Positions 1-5,414 of a stretch of 6,090 nucleotides of DNA are shown in pieces. The stretch comes from Omnitrophica WOR_2 bacterium RIFCSPHIGHO2_01_FULL_52_10 (lineage in GTDB: Bacteria > Omnitrophota > Gorgyraeia > Zapsychrales > Zapsychraceae): contig MHGM01000051.1 of the NCBI GenBank assembly GCA_001805565.1, positions 129 to 6,218 of the forward strand. Direction: 5' to 3'. The first letter of the stretch is position 1; each line of letters opens with the position of its first letter. Under the pieces are notes generated by a model, which had not been told where the DNA came from, ran no database searches, and saw only the letters and a program-made list of their open reading frames with translations. Both the position numbers and the translations under genes were made by a program.

Positions 1-251
1 AGATCGCGGCGGAGTATATCAAGAAGGAAGCCGTCAAGCCCGTTGTCGCATTTATCGCCGGGCGTACGGCCCCGCCGGGCAAGCGGATGGGACACGCCGG
101 CGCGATCATCTCCTCGGGCACCAGCACGGCGGAGGCCAAGCGGACCGTCTTGAAGGAAGCGGGTGTCGTGGTCGTTGATTTCCCGGAGGAGATCCCGGCG
201 GTGTTCAAAGAAAAGCTGGGAGAATGCCTTCATGGTGAAAAGCGTTCTTAA
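1..251 (+). CDS. sucD: Succinyl-CoA synthetase (ADP/GDP-forming) alpha subunit, C-terminal 82 residues (5' end outside window)
   Basis: This is the 3' end of an open frame read from base 3, stopping at TAA 249-251. The subunit pairs with SucC in the cytoplasm to interconvert succinyl-CoA + NDP + Pi with succinate + CoA + NTP, the substrate-level phosphorylation step of the TCA cycle. The fragment carries the family's C-terminal signatures: [23 protein letters not shown], of which the His of GHAGAII (codon 93-95) corresponds to the phosphorylated histidine of the swinging loop. It continues with [10 protein letters not shown] and the usual [18 protein letters not shown] tail. About ten extra residues follow the usual end ([10 protein letters not shown]). 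The last 20 bases overlap the next gene, implying co-transcription and translational coupling. Because the N-terminus is missing, a related acyl-CoA synthetase (NDP-forming) alpha subunit with another acyl specificity cannot be excluded. Confidence 0.93.
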   Translation, partial: IAAEYIKKEAVKPVVAFIAGRTAPPGKRMGHAGAIISSGTSTAEAKRTVLKEAGVVVVDFPEEIPAVFKEKLGECLHGEKRS

Positions 252-1335
252 AAATATTTTTCTATCCTCTATTTATCAGAACGCCGGCAAGACGTCCATA
301 TCGCTGGGCCTGTACAAGATCCTCCGGGAACGTAAAATAAAAACCGCCTTCATGAAACCCATCGGCCAGCAGTACGTGCACGTGGGCGATCTGGACATCG
401 ACAAAGACTCTTACCTGATCGCCGAGGTTTTTCACACCAGAAAGAAGTTCCAGGAGATGAGCCCGGTGACGATCGGCCGCGGCTATACCGAGAAATATAT
501 CTTCAGCCCCCATAAAGAAAGGCTTGAGGCAACCATCCTCCAGGCTTTTGACAGTCTTAAACGCGGCAAAGAAGCCTTTATTATCGAAGGGACGGGGCAC
601 GCGGGTGTCGGCTCCGTCATTGATTGTTCCAACGCGGATGTCGCCAAACTCCTGGGGGCGAAAGCGATCATTATCAGCGAGGGCGGCATCGGCAAGAGCA
701 TCGACGAGATCGTCCTGAACAAGGCCCTTTTCGATCTCAAAGGCGTTGAGGTCATCGGGGTCATTGTTAACAAGGTCATGCCGGAGAAGTACGAAAAGGT
801 CGAGCGCGCTTTAAGGCAAGGGTTGTTCAACAAAGGCATTAATCTCCTGGGTGTTATTCCGTTGGATCCCTTGCTCAGCACGCCGACCGTCGAGCAGGTC
901 AAAATCGCGCTGAATTTGAAACTGCTGTGCGGGGACCAGGGCACCGGGCGGCGGGTCAAGCACACCATCGTCGGGGCGATGGAGCCGCACAACATGATCC
1001 ATTATCTTAAAGAAGGGACGCTGGTGTTGACCTCGGGAGACCGGGTGGACAATATATTGCTCGCCGTGAGTTCCCACCTGGCCCGCGAAAGCCAGGGCTT
1101 CCATGTCTCGGGGATCATCTTGACCGGCGGCCTGCAGCCGACGCCGCAGATCGTTGATCTCTTGAAAAAAAGCCAGATCCCCATTTTGATCACGGACGAC
1201 GATACGTATACTATCGCCGGAAGGATCGAACATCTGACCTGCAAGATCCAGAAATCCGATAAAGACAAGATCACCGAAGTGACCACGCTCGTTAAGAAAC
1301 ATGTGGATGTAGACGCCCTATTGGCGTCTTTTTAA
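232..1335 (+). CDS. BioD-like P-loop NTPase with DRTGG domain (stand-alone homologue of the phosphotransacetylase N-terminal region)
   Basis: A 367-aa cytoplasmic protein. The chosen start is ATG 232: a Shine-Dalgarno GGGAGA (218-223) lies 8 nt upstream, and the family N-terminus ([16 protein letters not shown]) follows at once. An in-frame ATG at 163 would add 23 Arg/Ser-rich residues lying wholly inside sucD, so I reject it. Residues 1-220 resemble a BioD/CobB-type AAA_26 domain: a loose Walker A ending in GKTS (K20, T21), MKPIGQQ at 41-47, [12 protein letters not shown] at 117-128 and VNK at 179-181. Residues 240-350 match a DRTGG domain, with [12 protein letters not shown] near 267-278 and [18 protein letters not shown] at 294-311. 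This is the N-terminal architecture of long bacterial phosphotransacetylases, but the catalytic Pta domain is absent: TAA follows at 1333-1335. Such stand-alone proteins have no established function. Overlap with sucD and the adjacent thiolase suggest a sensory or regulatory role in acyl-CoA metabolism (inference). Neither a biotin nor a cobyrinate synthesis gene is nearby. Confidence 0.85.
   Translation: MVKSVLKNIFLSSIYQNAGKTSISLGLYKILRERKIKTAFMKPIGQQYVHVGDLDIDKDSYLIAEVFHTRKKFQEMSPVTIGRGYTEKYIFSPHKERLEATILQAFDSLKRGKEAFIIEGTGHAGVGSVIDCSNADVAKLLGAKAIIISEGGIGKSIDEIVLNKALFDLKGVEVIGVIVNKVMPEKYEKVERALRQGLFNKGINLLGVIPLDPLLSTPTVEQVKIALNLKLLCGDQGTGRRVKHTIVGAMEPHNMIHYLKEGTLVLTSGDRVDNILLAVSSHLARESQGFHVSGIILTGGLQPTPQIVDLLKKSQIPILITDDDTYTIAGRIEHLTCKIQKSDKDKITEVTTLVKKHVDVDALLASF
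1311..1333 (+). terminator. Rho-independent terminator-like hairpin inside the 3' end of the DRTGG gene
   Basis: Perfect 7-bp stem AGACGCC (1311-1317) / GGCGTCT (1323-1329) with loop CTATT, and a run of five T at 1329-1333 directly after the stem. The structure encodes the last residues of the upstream protein and its T-run merges with the TAA stop. It ends 6 nt before the thiolase ATG. Shape and placement match an intrinsic terminator or attenuator; whether it terminates in vivo is unknown. Confidence 0.6.
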
Positions 1336-1339
1336 GGCC

Positions 1340-2536
1340 ATGCCCAAATCAAAACGGGACAATCCGGTTTTTCTTTTCGAGGGTGTACGTACCCCCATTG
1401 GATACCCTTATCGCGGATTGCAGGAGTTTTCCGCCGCGCAATTGGCTTCGTTCGCGATCAAAGGGATCTGCCGGCGCAACAGGATCGACAAGCGCTGGGT
1501 CGATCAGGTGATCTTCGGGAACGTGGTCGCCGCCGGGACAGGGCAGAACTTGGCCAGGCAGGCCGCCCTTTCAGCCGGGCTGCCGGCGACGGTGCCCGCG
1601 TTTACCGTCAACAATGTCTGCGGCGCCGGGTTGCAGGCGGTCATTCTGGCGGCCCAGAGCGTCGCGCTGGGCAAGGCCGGCCTTATTCTGGCCGGCGGGA
1701 CGGAAAGTGCGAGCCAGAGTCCTTACTTCGTGAAGCGCCAGGAGGCCGAGAATTACGAGAAAAAGATCAAGGAATTAAATCCGCTGGATTGTTTGCAGCA
1801 TGACGGTTTGTTCTGCCAGATGACCGGCCAGAAAATGGGCGAGTTGGCGCAAAAACTGGCGTACGCATTCGATATTTCCCGGAAAGAGCAGGACGATTAC
1901 GCCTTTGACAGCCACCGCAAGGCCTGCCTGGCCCAAAAACAGGGCAAGTTTAGAAAGGAGATTATCCCCTTGCGTAACCACGAGAAGACGATTTATCTCG
2001 ACGAACATCCGCGCAAAAGCCTGGAACGCGCCTGGCTGGACAAACTGCCGCCCGTCTTTTGGACGGGCGGCACGGTGACCGCCGGGAATTCTTCGCCTTC
2101 CTGCGACGGGGCGGCCGTGGTCGCGGTGGGCTCCGCCGATTTTCAACGAAAACACAAGCGAAAACCCCTGGCCCGCATCGTCGGATATTCCTTGATCGCC
2201 GTTACGCCGGAAAATGTTTTTGAATCCCTCAACACGGCCATTGAGGCGTGTCTGAAGGAATGCCGCCTGCAGTTGCGCGACATCGATTTTTTCGAAATCA
2301 GCGAAGCGTTTGCCGCCCAGGTTGTCCTGGCGGAAAGAAGAGTGAAGATCCCCCGGGCAAAGATCAACGTCTTTGGCGGGGACCTTGCCCTGGGGCATCC
2401 GCTGGGCACCGCGGGGGCGCGGATTTTGGTGACGCTTCTTAACGTCCTGCGCGACCGGAAGAAAAAGAGGGGATTGGCGTGCGTCTCCTTCGGCGGCGGC
2501 GGGGCCATCGCGATGGTCATTGAGAGGGCAAGCTAA
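1340..2536 (+). CDS. Acetyl-CoA acetyltransferase-type thiolase with altered active-site residues
   Basis: At 398 aa this is normal thiolase length. Thiolases condense two acetyl-CoA to acetoacetyl-CoA or cleave 3-ketoacyl-CoA. ATG 1340 is the only reasonable start: the frame upstream closes at TAG 1310-1312, and the family opening FLFEGVRTPIG begins at residue 11. The Shine-Dalgarno is poor (AAGG only 2 nt away). Conserved parts are GNVVAAGTGQNLARQAALSAGLP (60-82), the nucleophile C94 in NNVCGAGLQA, GGTESASQSPYF, GTVTAGNSS, and H353 in ALGHPLGTAGAR. Two key positions differ. The NEAFAAQ asparagine is serine (S321, ISEAFAAQ). The second catalytic cysteine, in GLATLCIGGG of AtoB-like enzymes, is serine (S383, GLACVSFGGGG), with a cysteine two residues earlier (C381). 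It could be a slow or divergent thiolase, or one with changed substrate or condensation chemistry. It follows the DRTGG gene by 4 nt but sits just behind a terminator-like hairpin. Confidence 0.92.
   Translation: MPKSKRDNPVFLFEGVRTPIGYPYRGLQEFSAAQLASFAIKGICRRNRIDKRWVDQVIFGNVVAAGTGQNLARQAALSAGLPATVPAFTVNNVCGAGLQAVILAAQSVALGKAGLILAGGTESASQSPYFVKRQEAENYEKKIKELNPLDCLQHDGLFCQMTGQKMGELAQKLAYAFDISRKEQDDYAFDSHRKACLAQKQGKFRKEIIPLRNHEKTIYLDEHPRKSLERAWLDKLPPVFWTGGTVTAGNSSPSCDGAAVVAVGSADFQRKHKRKPLARIVGYSLIAVTPENVFESLNTAIEACLKECRLQLRDIDFFEISEAFAAQVVLAERRVKIPRAKINVFGGDLALGHPLGTAGARILVTLLNVLRDRKKKRGLACVSFGGGGAIAMVIERAS
2046..2072 (+). repeat. Perfect 11-bp GC-rich inverted repeat inside the thiolase gene
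   Basis: TGCCGCCCGTC (2046-2056) pairs perfectly with GACGGGCGGCA (2062-2072) around a 5-nt loop TTTTG. It overlaps codons for LPPVFWTGGT, just before the conserved GTVTAGN motif. A stable mRNA hairpin is expected. There is no T-run after it, so it is not a terminator. It may be a by-product of codon choice in a GC-rich gene. Confidence 0.6.
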
Positions 2537-2544
2537 ATCTTTTT

Positions 2545-2569
2545 GGAATTTATCATTCCCTTCTTTCTT
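2545..2569 (+). terminator. Weak possible terminator after the thiolase
   Basis: Nine bases after the thiolase stop, GGAAT (2545-2549) and ATTCC (2555-2559) can form a 5-bp stem with loop TTATC, followed by a pyrimidine tract CTTCTTTCTT. The stem is short and AT-rich and the tract is not a pure T-run, so at best it is weak. It is the only candidate for ending the upstream operon before the DUF488 cassette. Confidence 0.22.
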
Positions 2570-2582
2570 CAATTAGCACTTC

Positions 2583-2613
2583 TTGCTTCTTTAATAATAG
2601 GGTATGATATACT
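2583..2613 (+). promoter_or_regulatory. Candidate sigma70-type promoter of the DUF488 cassette
   Basis: A -35-like TTGCTT (2583-2588) and a -10-like TATACT (2608-2613) are separated by 19 bp, which is longer than ideal. An overlapping TATGAT (2603-2608) is an alternative -10. The local AT-richness after a GC-rich gene, and a start near 2620 just before the Shine-Dalgarno, support a promoter here. GTAT-GAT-ATAC (2602-2612) is a small inverted repeat over the -10 and could be a protein site, but it is too short to call. Confidence 0.45.
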
Positions 2614-2635
2614 CACACCATAGAGGCGTAATAAT

Positions 2636-3106
2636 ATGCAAAAAGATGGTTCGACAAGCTCCCCGCAAGGGTATGTTTTATATACAATCGGCTATGAGGG
2701 CCGGGGCGTTGAGGAGTTTGTTGATCGCCTGAAGGAATTTGGAGTCACCCGCCTGATTGATGTCCGTGAAATACCCCTATCCCGCAAAAAAGGGTTCTCA
2801 AAAACCGCTTTAGGACAAAGATTAAAAGACGAAAGTATCGAGTATGTCCACTACAAGGCTTTAGGAAGCCCGTCGGAAATAAGACATAAATTGCGGGCGG
2901 ATTGGGATTATGATTATTTCTTTAAGGCCTTTTCAGATTATCTTGCCGGCAAAATGGATGTGATCGAACAAGTTTATAATCATTTATCCGATGGTGTCAA
3001 TTGTTTGATGTGTTTTGAATATAACCATGAACAATGTCATCGTTCTTGTGTGGCTACTAGGGTTAAGGAATATAACGGAAGCTATGTCTCGGTAGAGCAC
3101 ATTTGA
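2636..3106 (+). CDS. DUF488 family protein
   Basis: A 156-aa soluble protein without signal peptide or membrane segments. ATG 2636 is the first start after an in-frame TAG (2621-2623), with a Shine-Dalgarno AGAGG (2622-2626) 9 nt upstream. The family landmarks appear in order: YTIGYEGR (16-23), LIDVREIPLSRKKGFS (40-55), IEYVHYKALGSP (68-79), and CFEYNHEQCHRSCVA (126-140), the typical C-terminal Cys-Glu...Cys-His-Arg signature. Length is normal for a single-domain DUF488 protein. The biochemical function of the family is not established; the conserved Asp-Val-Arg and CHR residues suggest a small enzyme or nucleotide/nucleic-acid-related site, but that is inference. The stop is 9 nt before the next gene, whose product belongs to a family often found beside DUF488, so the two probably act together. 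The gene is poorer in GC (about 36% over 2881-3060, hand count) than the flanking operons, which suggests horizontal acquisition. Confidence 0.88.
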   Translation: MQKDGSTSSPQGYVLYTIGYEGRGVEEFVDRLKEFGVTRLIDVREIPLSRKKGFSKTALGQRLKDESIEYVHYKALGSPSEIRHKLRADWDYDYFFKAFSDYLAGKMDVIEQVYNHLSDGVNCLMCFEYNHEQCHRSCVATRVKEYNGSYVSVEHI

Positions 3107-3115
3107 AAATGAATA

Positions 3116-3901
3116 ATGCAATTTCAAACCAAAAAAATCCTCGTCACAGTTAAAGCCTACCCGAACCCCAGCAAGAAATATGTCGAGACCGTCTGTTGTG
3201 CCGGCGTTGATTTAAGCAATTCGCAGTTAGTCCGCCTTTTCCCCATTCCCTACCGCGATCTTGACGGTGATAAAAAATTCAAGAAATACAGCATTATTGA
3301 AGCGGAATGCGCCGCCCCTTCCGATGATAAACGACCGGAGAGTTTTCGGGTCAATGCGGATTCTATAAAAGTTATTGCTTGGTTTGATACTGAGAAAGGG
3401 ACTTGGCAGAAACGAAAAGAGATTGTCCTTAAAGTGCCGGTAAAATCAATGTGTCAGGTTTGCAAGGAAGCCGAGGCGAGCGACCTCTCTTTGGGCTTGA
3501 TTAAGCCGGACAATATTTCCTTTGAATGGTCGAAGCAGAGCCCCACGGATAGAGACGCGAGAGAGTCCTGCTATGCCCAGTTAAGTTTTCTGGATAAGGC
3601 GAAGGATGCTATCGAGGAAATTCCCTTCAGTTTTTTTTATAAGTTTCAGTGCGCCGGAGTTGCCGATTGCCCGGGACATAAGTTGTCTATTATTGACTGG
3701 GAGATTGGGCAGGCTTTCAGAGATTGGCGATCCCGGTACCCCGAGGAAAAGGTCTTGCTTGAGAAAATCAAAGAAAGATGGCTGGATATAGCCAACACCG
3801 AAAAAAAGGATGTTTATTTCTACGTTGGCAATTTGAAGCGGTTCCGGCAGACATTTATGGTGCTGGGCGTATTCTATCCGCCAAAGAACAAATTTGAATA
3901 A
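3116..3901 (+). CDS. Uncharacterised DUF488-associated protein with Cys/Cys/His segment
   Basis: A 261-aa soluble protein. The upstream frame is closed by TGA 3110-3112, so ATG 3116 is the first start; its N-terminus KILVTVKAYPNPSKKYVETVCCAG matches what I remember of this family. No clear Shine-Dalgarno precedes it, so translational coupling to the DUF488 gene 9 nt upstream is likely. Visible landmarks: LVRLFPIPYRDL (38-49), KYSIIEAE followed by DDKRPES (70-76), CQVC (113-116), IPFSFFYKFQC (169-179), CAGVADCPGH (C179, C185, H188), IIDWEIGQAF (192-201), and a C-terminal YFYVGN ... MVLGVFYPPK (234-257). The C-x5-C-x2-H group beside the DWE motif could bind metal. I know of no assigned function. 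Homologues are common in bacteria and archaea, frequently next to DUF488. Low GC (about 35-40% in hand-counted lines at 3241-3300 and 3361-3420) again sets it apart from its neighbours. Confidence 0.8.
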   Translation: MQFQTKKILVTVKAYPNPSKKYVETVCCAGVDLSNSQLVRLFPIPYRDLDGDKKFKKYSIIEAECAAPSDDKRPESFRVNADSIKVIAWFDTEKGTWQKRKEIVLKVPVKSMCQVCKEAEASDLSLGLIKPDNISFEWSKQSPTDRDARESCYAQLSFLDKAKDAIEEIPFSFFYKFQCAGVADCPGHKLSIIDWEIGQAFRDWRSRYPEEKVLLEKIKERWLDIANTEKKDVYFYVGNLKRFRQTFMVLGVFYPPKNKFE

Positions 3902-3906
3902 TTTCT

Positions 3907-3918
3907 TTTTGCGCAAAA
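3907..3918. repeat. 12-bp perfect palindrome upstream of nqrA
   Basis: TTTTGCGCAAAA reads identically on both strands. It lies 5 nt after the stop of the cassette's second gene and 20 bp upstream of the proposed nqrA -35 box. The size suits a small dimeric operator; it lacks a loop and T-run, so it is not a terminator. AT-rich palindromes of this length also arise by chance. Confidence 0.35.
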
Positions 3919-3938
3919 TCCCTTTTGTATAATTTTTC

Positions 3939-3967
3939 TTGAATTCCTTTTGGGCCGGTGCTATGAT
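3939..3967 (+). promoter_or_regulatory. Extended -10 sigma70-type promoter for the nqr operon
   Basis: TTGAAT (3939-3944), a 17-bp spacer, and TATGAT (3962-3967) preceded by TG at 3959-3960 with one intervening base, giving the extended -10 form TGnTATGAT. Four of six -35 bases and five of six -10 bases match consensus. Transcription would start near 3974, giving a leader of about 70 nt before nqrA. A perfect TATAAT at 3928-3933 lies just upstream but has no good -35 partner. Confidence 0.6.
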
Positions 3968-3985
3968 TCATCTTTAATATTTTTC

Positions 3986-4030
3986 AGGAGCAATAACCCG
4001 CCTTGTTATTCAAATTCATTACCCGGAATT
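3986..4030 (+). promoter_or_regulatory. Structured nqrA leader with displaced strong Shine-Dalgarno
   Basis: A strong AGGAG (3986-3990) stands 53 nt before the nqrA ATG, too far to serve it directly. It is followed by AATAAC (3992-3997) / GTTATT (4005-4010), a perfect 6-bp stem with a 7-nt loop. Next comes AATTC (4013-4017) / GAATT (4026-4030), a 5-bp stem with an 8-nt loop. Only a TTG (4003) is available as a start near the AGGAG. The segment may be a regulatory leader or ribosome standby site; the effect is unknown. Confidence 0.35.
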
Positions 4031-4043
4031 GGTTAAAGCATAG

Positions 4044-5396
4044 ATGGCGACTTTTCAGATCAAGCAGGGACGAGACATTAAGCTCAAGGGCGCGGCGCCA
4101 AAAGAGATCGTTGCTTTATCTTTGCCGCGGCAGGTTGCCGTTGTCCCGGCGGATTTCAAAGGCCTCAAGGCCGGCCTTTGCGTGAAAGTCAATGATGCCG
4201 TCAAAACCGGCACGCCGCTTTTCGAAGATAAACATTGTCCGGGAATCAAGGTCGTTTCTCCTGTCAGCGGCCGCGTCGCCGCGATCAACCGCGGCGAGAA
4301 GCGTTTTCTCGAAGATATCGTCGTGGAATCCGACGGCCGCAACGAGGCGGTCACGTTCCGCAAATTTCCCGCAAGTGAAATTTCCGGCCTTTCCAAAGAA
4401 GACGTGGAAAAATCACTCCTGCAGTCCGGCCTCTGGCCGGTCTTGCGCCAAAGGCCGTTCTCCAAAGTCGCCCACCCGCGCGAGCCGCCCAAATCCATTT
4501 TTGTCCATGCCATGAATACCGAGCCGCTCGCCCCCGACGTCGATTTTATCCTGCAGGGCAAGGAAGAGCAATTTCAGGCAGGGCTCAACGCTTTGCGGCG
4601 GTTAACAAAAGGCAAGGTTTACCTGTGCGTCAGGCATGGGGCCCAGTCCAAAGCGTTGACGCAGGCGCGCGGGGTCGAAACGCATTATTTCGCCGGGCCG
4701 CATCCCGCGGGTAATGTCAGCACGCATATTCATTATCTTGACCCGATCCGCAAGGGTGACCACGTCTGGTACGTGGAGGCGCAGGATGTTGCGCGCATCG
4801 GGTCTTTGTTCCTGGAGGGTGTTTATCCGCCCGAGCGCGTTGTGGCCGTCACCGGAGAAGGGGCCGGCCGCCGGTTTTACGCCAAAACGATCGTCGGCGC
4901 GCCGGTCTCTTTATTATTAAAGGGAAGCGGCCTTGCGGGGATGCGCTGCGTTTCCGGAAGCGTGCTGGCAGGCAGAGAAGTCGGCAAGAATGGATATTTG
5001 TCCTTTTATGATTCCCAGTTGACGGCCATTCCCGAAGGCGGGAAAAGAGTATTGCTGGGCTGGTTGTCGCCGGGATTCGACAAATATACTTTTTCCCGGA
5101 CGTTTGTTTCCTCGTTCTTGCCGGAGAAAAAAGAAGTTTCCCTGACCACGGACAAGCAGGGCAGCGACCGCGCCATTGTCCTGAACCATATTTATGATTC
5201 GCTGGTCCCGCTGGATATTATGGTCTATTTTCTCCTTAAGGCGGTTATCGGCGGGGATATTGAGGAAGCGGAGAAGCTGGGCATTCTGGAATGCGATGAG
5301 GAAGATTTCGCCTTGTGCAGTTTCGCGTGTCCCTCCAAAACGGATGTGGGGGGGATTATCCGCGAGGGGCTGGAGTTGATTGAAAGGGAAGGATGA
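4044..5396 (+). CDS. nqrA: Na+-translocating NADH:quinone reductase subunit A
   Basis: A 450-aa protein, the usual NqrA size. NqrA is the large peripheral cytoplasmic subunit of the six-subunit Nqr complex, associated with quinone binding and docked on NqrB. ATG 4044 directly follows an in-frame TAG (4041-4043), and the protein opens with the expected FQIKQGRDIKLKG. Family hallmarks: a biotinyl/lipoyl-like segment (VNDAVKTGTPLFEDKHCPGIKVVSPVSGRVAAINRGEKR, about 49-87), LLQSGLWPVLRQRPFSKV (125-142), STHIHYLDP (226-234), SGSVLAGR (304-311), FSRTFVSSFL (350-359), QGSDRAIV (372-379), and the C-terminus ILECDEEDFALCSFACPSK ... IEREG (414-450). The RnfC paralogue is excluded because there are no CxxCxxCxxxCP ferredoxin motifs and the next gene is nqrB. 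No near Shine-Dalgarno is obvious. It is the first gene of the operon behind its own promoter, and nqrB starts 18 nt after the stop. Confidence 0.96.
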   Translation: MATFQIKQGRDIKLKGAAPKEIVALSLPRQVAVVPADFKGLKAGLCVKVNDAVKTGTPLFEDKHCPGIKVVSPVSGRVAAINRGEKRFLEDIVVESDGRNEAVTFRKFPASEISGLSKEDVEKSLLQSGLWPVLRQRPFSKVAHPREPPKSIFVHAMNTEPLAPDVDFILQGKEEQFQAGLNALRRLTKGKVYLCVRHGAQSKALTQARGVETHYFAGPHPAGNVSTHIHYLDPIRKGDHVWYVEAQDVARIGSLFLEGVYPPERVVAVTGEGAGRRFYAKTIVGAPVSLLLKGSGLAGMRCVSGSVLAGREVGKNGYLSFYDSQLTAIPEGGKRVLLGWLSPGFDKYTFSRTFVSSFLPEKKEVSLTTDKQGSDRAIVLNHIYDSLVPLDIMVYFLLKAVIGGDIEEAEKLGILECDEEDFALCSFACPSKTDVGGIIREGLELIEREG

Positions 5397-5414
5397 AATT
5401 CACCATTAACAAAC

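Noticed and set aside
163..231. Upstream in-frame ATG extending the DRTGG protein by 23 residues
   Set aside because: The extension is Arg/Ser-rich, lies wholly within sucD, and does not match the family N-terminus. ATG 232 has a well-placed Shine-Dalgarno.
483..1302. Several minus-strand open frames across the DRTGG gene
   Set aside because: They mirror a gene with clear domain matches and show no independent start signal or recognisable product.
1775..2572. 265-codon open frame on the minus strand across the thiolase
   Set aside because: It is antisense to a well-conserved gene, and its translation resembles no family I know. Long antisense frames are expected in GC-rich genes.
3928..3933. 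Perfect TATAAT as the nqrA -10 box
   Set aside because: No reasonable -35 lies 16-18 bp upstream (CTTTTT region). The TTGAAT-17-TGnTATGAT pair downstream is better.
4157..4180. 8-bp inverted repeat CAAAGGCC/GGCCTTTG in nqrA
   Set aside because: It lies in coding sequence rich in GGCC from Gly/Ala/Leu codons, with no T-run or regulatory position. Probably chance.
4003..4185. TTG-initiated 60-codon frame overlapping the nqrA start
   Set aside because: It has an Arg/Ser-rich out-of-frame translation and overlaps nqrA almost entirely. It is kept only as a remark on the leader because AGGAG precedes it.
4426..4440. CCGGCC/GGCCGG hairpin in nqrA
   Set aside because: It has a 3-nt loop in the conserved SGLWPV codons and is explained by coding constraint.
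4044..5396. RnfC (electron transport complex) as identity of this gene
   Set aside because: There are no 4Fe-4S cysteine motifs, and the C-terminal DEEDFALCSFACPSK and the following nqrB identify NqrA.
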